This document shows, piece by piece, positions 51,401-60,198 of a DNA stretch of 64,000 nt. Both the position numbers and the translations under genes were made by a program. The notes beneath the pieces were generated by a model. It did no database searches, was not told the origin of the DNA, and saw nothing but the letters and a program-made list of their open reading frames with translations. The stretch is taken from contig NZ_BAAAKI010000001.1 in assembly GCF_039527675.1 (NCBI RefSeq), positions 62,001 to 126,000 on the forward strand. Reading direction: 5' to 3'. The DNA is from Luteococcus sanguinis (GTDB taxonomy: Bacteria; Actinomycetota; Actinomycetes; Propionibacteriales; Propionibacteriaceae). Numbering within the stretch: the stretch's first letter is position 1; each line of letters begins with the position of its first letter.

Positions 51401-52192
51401 TCAGGACAGCAGCGCACGGTCCGACAGCGTCGCGCGGGCGCGCTCGGCGAACTCGTCCAGCAGGTCCTCCACGGTGGCGTCCCGCTTGGCCTGCCCATCC
51501 AGTTCGAGGACGATGCGTCCCTCATGCATCATCACCAGCCGGTTGCCGTACTCCAGCGCGTGGGTCATGTTGTGGGTCACCATCAGCGTGGTCAGCCGGT
51601 GCCGCTCGATCGCGTCCTTGGTCAGACGCATCACCAGCGCGGAACGCTGGGGGTCCAGCGCGGCGGTGTGCTCGTCCAGCAACAAGACCTTCGGCTCGAC
51701 GAAGGTGGCCATCAGCAGGCTGAGCGCTTGGCGCTGACCACCGGAGAGCATGCCGACCTTGGTGGTGAGGCGGTCCTCCAGGCCCAGTTCGAGGGTGGTG
51801 AGCTCGTCGCGGAAGCGTGCCTTGCGGGCACGCGAGATGCCCGTCCCCAGACCGCGGGACTGGCCCCGGCGCAGCGCCAAGGCGAGGTTCTCCTCGATCG
51901 TCAGGTGCGGGGCGGTGCCCACCATCGGGTCCTGGAAGACGCGGGCAACGCGGCCGGCGCGGGCCGGTTCGGAGAGCTTGGTGACGTCGTGGCCGTCGAT
52001 GGCGACGCGGCCCGAATCGACGCCGTAGCGGCCGCCGACGACGTTCAACAGGGTCGACTTGCCAGCTCCGTTGGAACCGATGACGGTGACGAAGTCACCG
52101 GGCGCCAGCGCCAGCGAGATGTCGTCGAGGGCACGGCGTTCGTTGACGGTGCCCGGGTAGAAGGTCTTCGAGATGGACGTCAGCTCGAGCAT
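51401..52192 (-). CDS. ABC transporter ATP-binding protein (TrpZ-like)
   Basis: A 263-residue ATPase: Walker A GSNGAGKST (39-47), signature LSGGQRQAL, Walker B VLLLDEHTAALDPQ, switch VTHNMTHAL. The H in the Walker B context (DEHTAALDP) is typical of the group serving PF04392-type binding proteins. Its ATG overlaps the last base of the permease gene stop (52192). Third gene of a binding protein-permease-ATPase set. Confidence 0.92.
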   Translation of the reverse strand: MLELTSISKTFYPGTVNERRALDDISLALAPGDFVTVIGSNGAGKSTLLNVVGGRYGVDSGRVAIDGHDVTKLSEPARAGRVARVFQDPMVGTAPHLTIEENLALALRRGQSRGLGTGISRARKARFRDELTTLELGLEDRLTTKVGMLSGGQRQALSLLMATFVEPKVLLLDEHTAALDPQRSALVMRLTKDAIERHRLTTLMVTHNMTHALEYGNRLVMMHEGRIVLELDGQAKRDATVEDLLDEFAERARATLSDRALLS

Positions 52193-53145
52193 CAGGCCAC
52201 CCCCTGGGCCAGCGACTGCTCGTCCACCAGCGTCTTTTCGTCCACCAGCACGGCCTGCGCGTCCCGCTCACGCTGTACGCGCTTGCGCTGGGCGTAGCGA
52301 CGGAAGGGCGCAAAGCGAGGCAGCAGCAGCGCGGCGATCACCAGCAGCGCGCTGATCAGCTTCATGTCGTTGGGGTTCAGGCCGGCATTCAGCGCCAGCT
52401 GGATGATGGCGCGGTAGGCGACCGAGCCGAGTACGACGGCGGCGGTGGCGATCGCGACGACCCGTCGTCCGATCAACGCCTGCCCCAGGATCACCGAGGC
52501 GAGGCCCGCGACGATCAGGCCGATGCCCATGGAGATGTCGGCATAGCCCTGGAACTGGGCGATGATCGCGCCGCAGGCCGCGACCAGGCCATTGCTGAGC
52601 GAGACGCCCAGCAGCTTCATCGAGTCGGTGCGCACGCCCTGGGCCGAGGCCATCTCGGGGTTGTCACCGGTGGCGCGCAGCGCGAGGCCCAGGTCGGTGC
52701 CCAGGAACCAGTCGAGCGCGAACTTGAGCGCCAGCGCGACCACGGCGAAGATGCCGACGCTGGCCCAGGTGCCGAGCAGGGAGTGCTCTCGCATCGGGTC
52801 CAGGATCGTCGACTGGCGCAGCAGCGGCAGGTTGGCCCGGCCCATGATCCGCAGGTTGATCGAGTAGAGCGCGATCTGGGTCAAGATGCCGGCGAGCAGC
52901 GGGTTGATGCGTCCCTTGGTGTGCAGCAGACCGGTGACCAAGCCCGCCACCAGCCCGGACAGCAGCGCCGCCAGCGTGGCGAGCCAGGGATTCGTCCCGT
53001 TGATGATCAGGACGGCCGCTACCGCCGCACCCGTGGTGTACGAACCATCGACGGTGAGGTCGGGGAAGTCGAGGATGCGGAAGGTCAGGTAGACGCCCAA
53101 CGCCATGATGGCGAAGAGCAGGCCGAGTTCGAGGGCAACGATCAC
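52192..53145 (-). CDS. ABC transporter permease (TrpY-like)
   Basis: A 317-residue permease of the branched-chain-amino-acid-permease superfamily, with about nine membrane segments, an N-terminal FRILDFPDLTVDGSYTTGAAVAA block, GTDLGLALRATGDNPEMASAQGV and NGLVAACGAIIAQFQGYADISMG. These match the permeases paired with tryptophan/tyrosine-type binding proteins. The C-terminal tail is charged (KRVQRERDAQ). The start at 53145 overlaps the binding-protein stop by four bases. Confidence 0.92.
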   Translation of the reverse strand: MIVALELGLLFAIMALGVYLTFRILDFPDLTVDGSYTTGAAVAAVLIINGTNPWLATLAALLSGLVAGLVTGLLHTKGRINPLLAGILTQIALYSINLRIMGRANLPLLRQSTILDPMREHSLLGTWASVGIFAVVALALKFALDWFLGTDLGLALRATGDNPEMASAQGVRTDSMKLLGVSLSNGLVAACGAIIAQFQGYADISMGIGLIVAGLASVILGQALIGRRVVAIATAAVVLGSVAYRAIIQLALNAGLNPNDMKLISALLVIAALLLPRFAPFRRYAQRKRVQRERDAQAVLVDEKTLVDEQSLAQGVA

Positions 53146-54110
53146 TCGACGACCTTGGTGGCCTGCTTGGTGAGCGCGTCCGACAGGGTGACGCCCATCT
53201 TGGTGGCGGCACCGGGGTTGACCGTCAGGATGATCTGGTCGGTGGTCTCCACCGGGAGCGTGGAGGGCTTGGTGCCCTTCAGGATCTTCGCGACCATCGC
53301 GCCGGTCTGGATGCCCATCTGCTTGTAGTCGAGGGCGTAGGCGGCGACGGTGCCGCGGTCGACCGAGTCGGCGTCGACGGAGATGATCGGACGCTTCTTC
53401 TTCTCGGCCACCTGGATCAGCGCCTCCAGCCCGGAGACGACGGTGTTGTCGGTGGGCACGAAGTAGACATCGCAGTCGAGCGACTCGGCGGCCTGCTGGA
53501 TCTCGGAGGAGTTGGCGATGGTGGCCGTCTTGATCGTCAGGCCCTCCTTGCCGGCCTGCTCCTTGGCCATGTCGACCTGCACCTGCGAGTTGGCCTCGGA
53601 CGAGGAGTAGACGATGCCGACGACCTTCGCGTCCGGCTTCACCTGCTTGACGAGGGCAAGCTGCTTGTCGATCGGGTTCAGGTCGCTGATGCCGGTGATC
53701 TGGTCGGTGGGCTTATCCCAGGTGGTCACCAGACCGGCCTTCACCGGGTCGGTGACGCCGGTGAAGATGATCGGCGCGTTCTTGACCGCCTGCGCGCAGG
53801 CCTGGGCGACGGGGGTGGTGATGGCGACGACCGCGCCGAGCTTGGCGCTTGCCCAGGTGTTGGCGATCGACGTCAGCGTCGACTGGTCGCCCTGGGGGTT
53901 CTGGACATCGACGGTGAGGTTGTCACCCTCGGTGTAGCCGTTGGCCTTGAGCCCCTCGAGCGTGCCCTCGCGGATCGCGTCGAGGGAAGGGTGGGTGACG
54001 ATCTGCGCGATGCCGACGGTGGTCTTGGTGCCGTCGGAGCTGCATGCGGTGACGGTGACCAGCACGGTGGCGGCCGAGGCGCCCAGCAGGGTGCGTCGCG
54101 AGATGTTCAT
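53142..54110 (-). CDS. ABC transporter substrate-binding lipoprotein (TrpX-like, PF04392 type)
   Basis: A 322-residue lipoprotein: twin arginine start MNISRRTLLGAS, lipobox VTAC with Cys about 23. The periplasmic-type fold of the ABC_sub_bind family (PF04392) follows: VGIAQIVTHPSLDAIREGTLEGLKANGY, VQNPQGDQSTLTSIANT, APIIFTGVTDPVKAGLV and YFVPTDNTVVSGLEALIQVA. Streptococcal TrpX binds tryptophan; the ligand here is inferred to be an aromatic or related amino acid. First gene of the three-gene set. No T-box or leader peptide was seen upstream. Confidence 0.9.
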   Translation of the reverse strand: MNISRRTLLGASAATVLVTVTACSSDGTKTTVGIAQIVTHPSLDAIREGTLEGLKANGYTEGDNLTVDVQNPQGDQSTLTSIANTWASAKLGAVVAITTPVAQACAQAVKNAPIIFTGVTDPVKAGLVTTWDKPTDQITGISDLNPIDKQLALVKQVKPDAKVVGIVYSSSEANSQVQVDMAKEQAGKEGLTIKTATIANSSEIQQAAESLDCDVYFVPTDNTVVSGLEALIQVAEKKKRPIISVDADSVDRGTVAAYALDYKQMGIQTGAMVAKILKGTKPSTLPVETTDQIILTVNPGAATKMGVTLSDALTKQATKVVE

Positions 54111-54189
54111 GGTGTTCTGCCCTCTCCCCAGGCGCACTGTCGCGCCAGCAGCCAACGTTAGGCGGTCAGCCGCGCCAGTGGTAACCCCG

Positions 54190-54238
54190 CCCGAGCCCCG
54201 GACCACCGCTCTGGCGGCCCGGGGGTGGGGCTTTCGGG
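54190..54238 (-). terminator. GC-rich hairpin after the 5'-nucleotidase gene
   Basis: CCCGAGCCCC (54190-54199) pairs with GGGGCTTTCGGG (54227-54238) with a two-base bulge. It lies between the nucleotidase stop and the binding-protein start on the minus strand. Confidence 0.5.
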
Positions 54239-54250
54239 AGGTGACTGGCC

Positions 54251-56107
54251 TCAGCTGTCGATGACCACCGGCTGGCCATTGGCGACCAACTTCCAGTCCA
54301 CGAAGGAGAACAGCGCCGGGTCGATCGTCTTGTTGGCGCTCACCCAGTCGATCAGGGCCTGGCGGATCTCCAGCTGGCCGTTCCACGCCACGGGGGCCGT
54401 GGTGACGCCCGGGAAGCCGCCGCCGCCGGACTGGCGGTAGTTGTTGACGGCGACGACGAACTGGGCCGCGTCCAAGACGGGCTGCCCGTCATGGGCGAGA
54501 CGGACGATGCGGGAGCCCACCGGCTGGGCGATGTCGATGTCGTAGGTCAGCTTCGCGTCCAGCCCGCCCATGACGTCGTAGTTGTAGTCAGGGGTGCCGT
54601 TCGGGGCGGTGGCCGTCACCGCGTTGGTGACCTGCTCCGGCGTGAAGGGGCCGGTCCCGCTGAGCTGCTTGAAGTAGGACGCCGACTTCTCCAGGTAGGC
54701 CTTGATCTGCGCGCCGGTCAGGACGATCGCGAGCAGGGTGTTGTCGTAGATGTACAGCCCGGCGACGTCGCGCACCGTCACGTCCCCGGCGGGGATGGCG
54801 GCCGCCTTGTTGAAGGGCGCTGCGATCGACAGCACCGGCAGGTCGGCGTACTGCGTTCCGGCGATGCCCGCCTTCACGACGCTGGCCTGCACGTGGTTGA
54901 TGAAGTCGATCGCAGCGGTGTCCTCGTAGCGGCTGGTGGCGGCGCTCATCGCGACCAGCGAGGTGCCGATCACCGAGTTGACGTAGGCCAGCACCTTCTC
55001 GTGCGCCGGACGGACGGCCGCGGCCACCGCCTCGTCCTCCGCGGCGGTGTTGGCGTTCAGCAGCGTCGAGTGGGCGGCGACGACCTTCCAGGTGCCCTTC
55101 TCCTTGCGCAGGTCGAGGTCCATCACGCTGACGCGCATGCCCCAGTACAGCGGCTCGGTGAGCAGCACCTGCTTGCCGGTGGCGGCATTGGTGACGAAGC
55201 GCTCGACGATCTCGACGTGGGCGTGCCCGACCAGGATCGCGTCGATGCCGGCGACTTGTTCGGCCAGCAGGGTGGACGCATTCTCGGGGTAGGGCAGGGC
55301 GTCGCCATAGGAAGAGCCGGTGGTGGCGCCCGAGTGGCACGAGACGACGACGATGTCGGCGCCAGCGGCCTTCATCCGCGGCACCATCACCTGCGCCTGC
55401 TCGACGATGCCCGGGAAGCGCACCTTGCCCTCGACATTGGCCTTGTCCCAGATCGCCACACCGGGCGTCACCAGGCCGAGGATGCCCACCGTGACGTGGC
55501 CCTGACCGGTCTTCATCTTCTTCAGCACATAGGGCGGGAAGATCGGGCGTCCGGAATCCCAGTCGACCGAGTTGGCGCTCAGCAGTGGGGCGTCCAGCTG
55601 GGCCTCGAAGGCGCGCAGGGTCTCCAGGCCGTAGTTGTACTCGTGGTTGCCCAGCGCGATGGCGTCGTAGCCGAGCGCATTCATCGCAGCGGCCATCGGG
55701 TGGGTCGAGCCGGCGGTGATCGGGTTGATCTTGGCGTAGTAGTAGTCGAGCGGCGTGCCCTGGATGATGTCGCCCGCGTCGAGCGTGATGCAGTTCTCGG
55801 CGCCGCGTTCGGCGCGCACGGCCTTCACCAGCGTCGCGGCCTTCGCGATGCCGATCTGGTTGCCCGCGCGGTCGGAGTAGTCGGTGTTCTTGAAGTAGTC
55901 CCAGTTGAAGACATTGCCGTGGAAGTCAGTGGTGCCGAGCACGGTGAGGCGGTGGTCCGGGGAGCCAGGTGCGCCGGCGGCCTTCGCCTTCGGTGCGGCG
56001 TCGGCATCGGTGGCGGCCAGCGCCGCGGATCCACCGACGACTGCTGCGGCGATCAGGGCCCGGCGGGAGACGGAATTGGACAGTAAGGGGTTCCTATGTG
56101 GGGTCAT
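54251..56107 (-). CDS. secreted bifunctional 5'-nucleotidase / 2',3'-cyclic phosphodiesterase family
   Basis: A 618-residue exported protein. The N-terminus has a twin-arginine-like SRRALIAAAVVGGSAALAATDADAA signal. Metallophosphatase motifs are TTDFHGN, GDIIQGT, GNHEYN, CHSG and GHAHVE. The C-terminal nucleotidase domain has the substrate-stacking region NNYRQSGGGGFPGV. Such enzymes recover phosphate and nucleosides outside the cell. No LPxTG anchor is present, so it is probably secreted. ATG 56107. Confidence 0.92.
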   Translation of the reverse strand: MTPHRNPLLSNSVSRRALIAAAVVGGSAALAATDADAAPKAKAAGAPGSPDHRLTVLGTTDFHGNVFNWDYFKNTDYSDRAGNQIGIAKAATLVKAVRAERGAENCITLDAGDIIQGTPLDYYYAKINPITAGSTHPMAAAMNALGYDAIALGNHEYNYGLETLRAFEAQLDAPLLSANSVDWDSGRPIFPPYVLKKMKTGQGHVTVGILGLVTPGVAIWDKANVEGKVRFPGIVEQAQVMVPRMKAAGADIVVVSCHSGATTGSSYGDALPYPENASTLLAEQVAGIDAILVGHAHVEIVERFVTNAATGKQVLLTEPLYWGMRVSVMDLDLRKEKGTWKVVAAHSTLLNANTAAEDEAVAAAVRPAHEKVLAYVNSVIGTSLVAMSAATSRYEDTAAIDFINHVQASVVKAGIAGTQYADLPVLSIAAPFNKAAAIPAGDVTVRDVAGLYIYDNTLLAIVLTGAQIKAYLEKSASYFKQLSGTGPFTPEQVTNAVTATAPNGTPDYNYDVMGGLDAKLTYDIDIAQPVGSRIVRLAHDGQPVLDAAQFVVAVNNYRQSGGGGFPGVTTAPVAWNGQLEIRQALIDWVSANKTIDPALFSFVDWKLVANGQPVVIDS

Positions 56108-56345
56108 GTCCCCGACGCTAGACCGCGGCACCGACAGTTTTCGACCACCCGAGGGTGAACTCTTGCCCGCGACCAGAACGGGGGCTGCCTCCCGCCACGA
56201 TGGACGCGCAGTCACCGATGCACCTCACCGAGCAGATCACGACCCCCGCGCTGGTGTTGCGCTGGGAGGACGACCTGCGCTGTTCCTTGCCAAGGCGCTG
56301 CGCCACTACACCCAGCTGAAGCTGGCCGGGCGCGCCGCCTGCCGG

Positions 56346-57071
56346 TCAACGGCTGAGCGCTGCCGCTGCCCTTGCCGGGTAGTCGGTGATCACCGCGTCG
56401 ACGCCGAGGTCGAGGGCCGTGCGGATCTCATCGGTGGTATTGCAGGTCCACGCGTGCACGGCGATGCCCGTCTCCTGGCAGCGCCCGGTGGTCTCCGGGA
56501 CGAGGGCCAGCGACTGCCAGGACGGGTGGATCGCCTGGACGCCCAGCCGGGTCGCGTAGTCCCAGGGGTCGACCAGCGGTTCGGCGAAGAGCACGCCGAG
56601 ACGCACCCCGCCCCGGTCGGCACCGGCCAGCTCGCGCAGGGTCCAATGGTTGAAGCTGGAGATCCAGAGCCGCTCCGCCAGACCACACTCGCGGATCAGG
56701 TCGAGCACCTGGGCGGCCATGCCCGGGTAGGGCTCGAGGGAGTCCTTGAGCTCGACATTGCACACCACGTCATTGCCGCGCATCAGGTCGAAGACCTCGC
56801 GCAGGGTGGGTGCCTTGACGCCGTCGAGCCCGAAGGAGCCGCCGAAGTCGTGGCTGCGGATCTCGTCCAGGGTCAGGTCGACGACCGCACCGCTGGCGCC
56901 GCTCATCCGGTCAATCGTCTCGTCGTGGCAGACCAGCAACTCCCCATCGGCGGTGCGCTGCACGTCCAGCTCGAAACCGTCCGCCCCCTGGCTGATCGCG
57001 AGTTCGAAGGCGGGAAGGGTGTTCTCGGGGGCTTCGCTGCTGGTTCCGCGATGTGCCCAGATGCTCGTCAT
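56346..57071 (-). CDS. glycerophosphodiester phosphodiesterase
   Basis: A 241-residue GDPD TIM-barrel: SIWAHRGTSSEAPENTLPAFELAISQGADGFELDVQRTADGELLVCHDETIDRMSG carries the catalytic His pair and Glu/Asp metal ligands, and VCNVELKD the further Glu. AVHAWTCNT and GVDAVITDYPARA close the barrel. It hydrolyses glycerophosphodiesters to glycerol-3-phosphate. ATG 57071. No signal peptide is seen, so it acts in the cytoplasm. Confidence 0.94.
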   Translation of the reverse strand: MTSIWAHRGTSSEAPENTLPAFELAISQGADGFELDVQRTADGELLVCHDETIDRMSGASGAVVDLTLDEIRSHDFGGSFGLDGVKAPTLREVFDLMRGNDVVCNVELKDSLEPYPGMAAQVLDLIRECGLAERLWISSFNHWTLRELAGADRGGVRLGVLFAEPLVDPWDYATRLGVQAIHPSWQSLALVPETTGRCQETGIAVHAWTCNTTDEIRTALDLGVDAVITDYPARAAAALSR

Positions 57072-57306
57072 GCGCTCCACGCTAGGCTCCCGAGCCATCG
57101 TCGGCCAGCCGGCCCGTGAACCCCTCTTGACCATGAGATGAACGATGCTCGAGCAGGTGATCCATCCTCACCGGGCTACCGGGGCCCACCTCCCCCTCGG
57201 CGACCCGCTGGCCGGCCACGGGGTCGGCCTGGAGGGCTGGTGCTCGTGCATCACCGACGAAAAGCATCTGCTCGGCACTGTCGGTGGGGTGCACCTCGGC
57301 GAGCGG

Positions 57307-58638
57307 TCAGGCCCGTCCCCGTTCCACCCATTGCATGGCCCAGCCGGAACTCAGCCCGTGCACCAGAACGGACAAGATGATCGTGAAGGCAGCGGTCGAC
57401 CACAACAACCCGGTCTGCTCGCCGAAGCTCGCCAGCCCGGTGGCGAAGGCCAGGTAGTAGACGGTGCCGATGCCGCGCACCCCGAAGAAGGAGATGACGG
57501 CCCGGTCGCGTCGCGTGAGCATCGTGGAGCCGATGCGGGTGCGGTTCGGCCCGAAGGACAGGGAGACCCAGCCAGCCAGCGGACGGATGACGAAGACGAG
57601 CAGTAGGGCCAGCAGCACCCCGCCCAGCGTGAGTCGCGCCAACAGACCATTGCTGAGCGCGATGCCAAGCAGCAGCAGCGCCAGCAGCGACCCCAGACGC
57701 TCGAGCCGCTCCACCACCTGGTGCATCAGCTCGTGGTACTCGTGACCCGGCTCCCGCCAGCGTACGGTGACAGCGGCGAAGAAGACCGCGATGAAGCCGT
57801 AGCCGTGCACCAGTTCGGCGGTGCCGTAGGCCAGCGCCAGGCAGGCCAGCGCGAGGAAGGGCTCCCCGGTGTGGGCGGTACGCAGGGCGCGCCGCGGGGC
57901 ACGGAAGGCGATCATGCCCAGCACCCAACCAATCGCGACCCCCACCCCGACGCCCAGCGCGACACGTCCGAGCAGGTCCCAGGCCGCCCAGTGCCACAGC
58001 CAACCCCCGAGGTGGCCATGCCCGGCCCACAGCAAGGCCAAGAAGACGAAGGGAAAGGCGGCGCCGTCGTTCAGGCCGGCCTCAGCGGTGAGCGCGAAGC
58101 GCACCTCTTGCTCCTCGTCGATCTCCTCCGGGGCGACCCCGGTCGTCGGACCCTCCACCTGTACGTCGCTGGCCAGCACCGGGTCGGTGGGCGCGAGCGC
58201 AGCGCCCAGCAGCAGCGCGGCCGGACCGCCCAGCCCCAGCAGCCAGTTGCCGGCGAGGGCGACTCCGGCGATGGTCAGCGGCATGGCCACCAGCAGCAAC
58301 CGCCAGGTGGAACCCCAGGTGAGCACGCTGCGCCACGAACGCAACCGCAACGGACGGTCGATAGCGATGCCCACGCCCATCAGCGAGATCAGCACGACGA
58401 CCTCGGCCAAGTGCTCGACGAAGCCGCGGTGGGCGATGGGGTCGACCCAGCGGTGCGGCACCGGCATCAGACCGACCAGCACCCCCACTCCGACGAGCAC
58501 CATCGGCGCCGAGATGGGGAAACGGCGCAATGATGCCGGCAGCACGGCCGCCAGCAGCAGGCCGAAACCGGCGACGAGGTAGGTGATCGAAGCAGCATTC
58601 ACCGCCACATTCTGCTGGCTGCCCCAGATGCGCGTCAC
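57307..58638 (-). CDS. cation/proton antiporter (NhaP/CPA1 type)
   Basis: About 443 residues with twelve or more membrane segments: VGLMPVPHRWVDPIAHRGFVEHLAEVVVLISLMGVGI, LGAALAPTDPVLASDVQV (ion-site TDP), ALTAEAGLNDGAAFPFVFLAL (AEAGLNDG) and SFFGVRGIGTVYYLAFA. It exchanges Na+ or K+ for H+. Unlike the antiporter at 39563, it has no TrkA-C tail. The start is uncertain: GTG 58638, 58608 or 58602. Confidence 0.9.
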   Translation of the reverse strand: MTRIWGSQQNVAVNAASITYLVAGFGLLLAAVLPASLRRFPISAPMVLVGVGVLVGLMPVPHRWVDPIAHRGFVEHLAEVVVLISLMGVGIAIDRPLRLRSWRSVLTWGSTWRLLLVAMPLTIAGVALAGNWLLGLGGPAALLLGAALAPTDPVLASDVQVEGPTTGVAPEEIDEEQEVRFALTAEAGLNDGAAFPFVFLALLWAGHGHLGGWLWHWAAWDLLGRVALGVGVGVAIGWVLGMIAFRAPRRALRTAHTGEPFLALACLALAYGTAELVHGYGFIAVFFAAVTVRWREPGHEYHELMHQVVERLERLGSLLALLLLGIALSNGLLARLTLGGVLLALLLVFVIRPLAGWVSLSFGPNRTRIGSTMLTRRDRAVISFFGVRGIGTVYYLAFATGLASFGEQTGLLWSTAAFTIILSVLVHGLSSGWAMQWVERGRA

Positions 58639-58668
58639 ACCCGCAAGGACATCTGGACAGCTGGGCGC

Positions 58669-59244
58669 CTAGTGCTCCTCGAGGGAACCCTGGAAGCCGT
58701 CCACCCGAACCTGCTCCACGAACTGCTTCCACACGGTCGCGTCCAGCTTCCCCCTGGGGCACAGCATCATCAGCGAGAAGCCCTGGAGCGACTCGTTGCT
58801 GAGGCGGCCAGCAACCCGGATCGTCTTGGCGGTGGCCTCCCCCGCGACCTGCAGCCCCGGCACTGGTCCGGGCTCCCCTGGGAAGTACAGCCCCTCGGTC
58901 ACCTTGTCGGCGTCCTCGACACCCTGGGCAGTCGCCATCCCGGACACCATGTTGTAGGTGACGTCCTGGTCCTCCATCGTGTTGGACGAGGACATCAGCA
59001 CCCGCATCACCTGCAGGGCACAGCCGGACGAGTCCTGCTCGAAGGTGGTGATGTCGTAGCTCATCCCCGCCTGCGGGCTGCGGCTCGGCGCCGCCACCTT
59101 GGCGAAGCCATTGGGCACCTGGTAGCTGAGCGTCACCATCGCCTTCCCGCTGGGCGAGGGCGTGGCAGTGGTCGCGTCACCGCCGGCCGAACAGGCGGAC
59201 AGAGCCAACGCGGCGACGAGGCCGAGGGTGGGGACGATGCGCAT
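58669..59244 (-). CDS. hypothetical lipoprotein
   Basis: A 191-residue secreted protein: basic start MRIVPTLG, hydrophobic segment, and lipobox LSAC with Cys 18. A Ser/Thr/Pro linker and a beta-rich body (VTLSYQVPNGFAKVAAPSRSPQAGMSYDITTFEQDSSGC, VQVRVDGFQGSLEEH end) follow. No family was recognised. Two body cysteines (in SSGCALQV and MLCPRG) could form a disulfide. ATG 59244. Its upstream gap is filled by a 16-bp tandem repeat. Confidence 0.75.
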   Translation of the reverse strand: MRIVPTLGLVAALALSACSAGGDATTATPSPSGKAMVTLSYQVPNGFAKVAAPSRSPQAGMSYDITTFEQDSSGCALQVMRVLMSSSNTMEDQDVTYNMVSGMATAQGVEDADKVTEGLYFPGEPGPVPGLQVAGEATAKTIRVAGRLSNESLQGFSLMMLCPRGKLDATVWKQFVEQVRVDGFQGSLEEH

Positions 59245-59258
59245 GGCGGCTCCGTGGA

Positions 59259-59317
59259 CTAAGTGACTTGTGGGCTCAGTGACTTGTGGGCTCAGTGACT
59301 CGTGTACTCAGTGGGTC
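59259..59317. repeat. 16-bp tandem repeat, about 3.6 units
   Basis: Units based on CTCAGTGACTTGTGGG start at 59259, 59275, 59291 and 59307, with the first two differing by one base and the last partial. They occupy nearly all of the gap between the lipoprotein start and the mobile-domain stop. Confidence 0.85.
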
Positions 59318-59757
59318 AGGGTGCGGACGAGCGCCAAGGCTGCTGCGGCGCCCGCCCCAATGGCGAACTTGTAGGGGACGCGTGGTCGGAAGCCGGTCGG
59401 GATCGGGGCGGCGCCCTCGGGCAGTGTGACCTGCCCCGTGTCACCGTCCACCTCGATGACCATCCCGTCGCTGATGCAGCGGGTCGCGATGCCGGTACCC
59501 AGTACGGCGGGGATATGACGTGCTCGGGCCTCGCTGGCCGAGTGGCTGCCGCCGGCACCGACATCGGTCACCAGGGCGGCGGCCCGTCCGAGCGTCTCGT
59601 CGTGGTCGGCCGAGGTGATCGGGACGACCAGCACCTCACCGGGCTGGAGGAGGTGCAACTCCATCGTGCTCGCGATCACGCGAGCAGTGCCCCTCACCCG
59701 TCCCGGCGAAGCGGGCAGGCCCCTCAGCACCTGCGGCCCTTCATTGCGTGCCACCAT
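59308..59757 (-). CDS. stand-alone PEP-utilizing enzyme mobile (swivelling) domain protein
   Basis: A 149-residue protein: GLPASPGRVRGTARVIASTMELHLLQPGEVLVVPITSADHDETLGRAAALVTDVGAGGSHSASEARARHIPAVLGTG. This is the phospho-His domain of PEP synthase/PPDK-type enzymes, with the active His in GGSHSASEAR. A C-terminal membrane-like stretch (FAIGAGAAAALALVR) follows. The ATP-grasp and PEP-binding parts of such enzymes are absent. ATG 59757 has GAGGAGGTCGAG directly upstream. The role of a lone, possibly membrane-attached swivel domain is unknown. Confidence 0.82.
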   Translation of the reverse strand: MVARNEGPQVLRGLPASPGRVRGTARVIASTMELHLLQPGEVLVVPITSADHDETLGRAAALVTDVGAGGSHSASEARARHIPAVLGTGIATRCISDGMVIEVDGDTGQVTLPEGAAPIPTGFRPRVPYKFAIGAGAAAALALVRTLTH

Positions 59758-59847
59758 CTCGACCTCCTCGCAAGCCCTCGGCCGGAACACTACCCATCCG
59801 CGGGGGTCGTCGGTGCGCGCCCGAGATGCATCGGCGCGACCAGACGG

Positions 59848-59879
59848 GCCCCAACACGGACGAGCCCCAACACGGACGA
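59848..59879. repeat. 16-bp perfect tandem duplication
   Basis: GCCCCAACACGGACGA occurs twice head to tail just downstream (minus strand) of the tRNA-Arg terminator. Confidence 0.8.
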
Positions 59880-59906
59880 AGGCCCGGACCGTGTGGTCCG
59901 GGCCTT
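59879..59906 (-). terminator. terminator after tRNA-Arg
   Basis: AAGGCCCGGACC (59879-59890) pairs exactly with GGTCCGGGCCTT (59895-59906) around GTGT, eight bases after the tRNA 3' end on the minus strand. Confidence 0.85.
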
Positions 59907-59913
59907 CGTCCTG

Positions 59914-59986
59914 CGCACTCGGAGGGACTCGAACCCCCAACCTGCTGATCCGTAGTCAGCTGCTCTATCCATTGAGCCACGAGTGC
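59914..59986 (-). tRNA. tRNA-Arg (anticodon ACG)
   Basis: On the minus strand the acceptor GCACTCG (from 59986) pairs with CGAGTGC. The D arm has GGCTCAATGGATAGAGC, the anticodon loop CTACGGA holds ACG, and the T arm reads GGGGGTTCGAGTCCCTC. Discriminator G; CCA is not encoded. The A34 is the TadA substrate. Confidence 0.95.
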
Positions 59987-60119
59987 TTCACCCTTGCGGG
60001 CAGGAGACAACTCTACACACTTCGGGCCCAAGAGGCGAATCGCGTCGCCGCATGGGCCCCCAACTGGACAAGCCCGACAAAATTGTTGGACGATACAACC
60101 CATCCCGGTGGTCTCATTT

Positions 60120-60143
60120 CATACCATTAGACGTAGTGGTATG
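60120..60143 (+). promoter_or_regulatory. palindromic operator candidate upstream of pckG
   Basis: CATACCA (60120-60126) and TGGTATG (60137-60143) form a perfect 7-bp dyad with a 10-base spacer, in an AT-richer stretch 56 bases before the pckG start. Confidence 0.45.
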
Positions 60144-60198
60144 GAAACCTCTCGGGAGGCAACCACACCGGCCAGTACACCGAGGTACAGGAGCATCT

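Noticed and set aside
56108..56345. Possible gene remnant between the nucleotidase and GDPD genes
   Set aside because: A short stretch reads like ALFLAKALRHYTQLKLAGRAA in one frame, but no start, ribosome site or family supports a gene or a named pseudogene.
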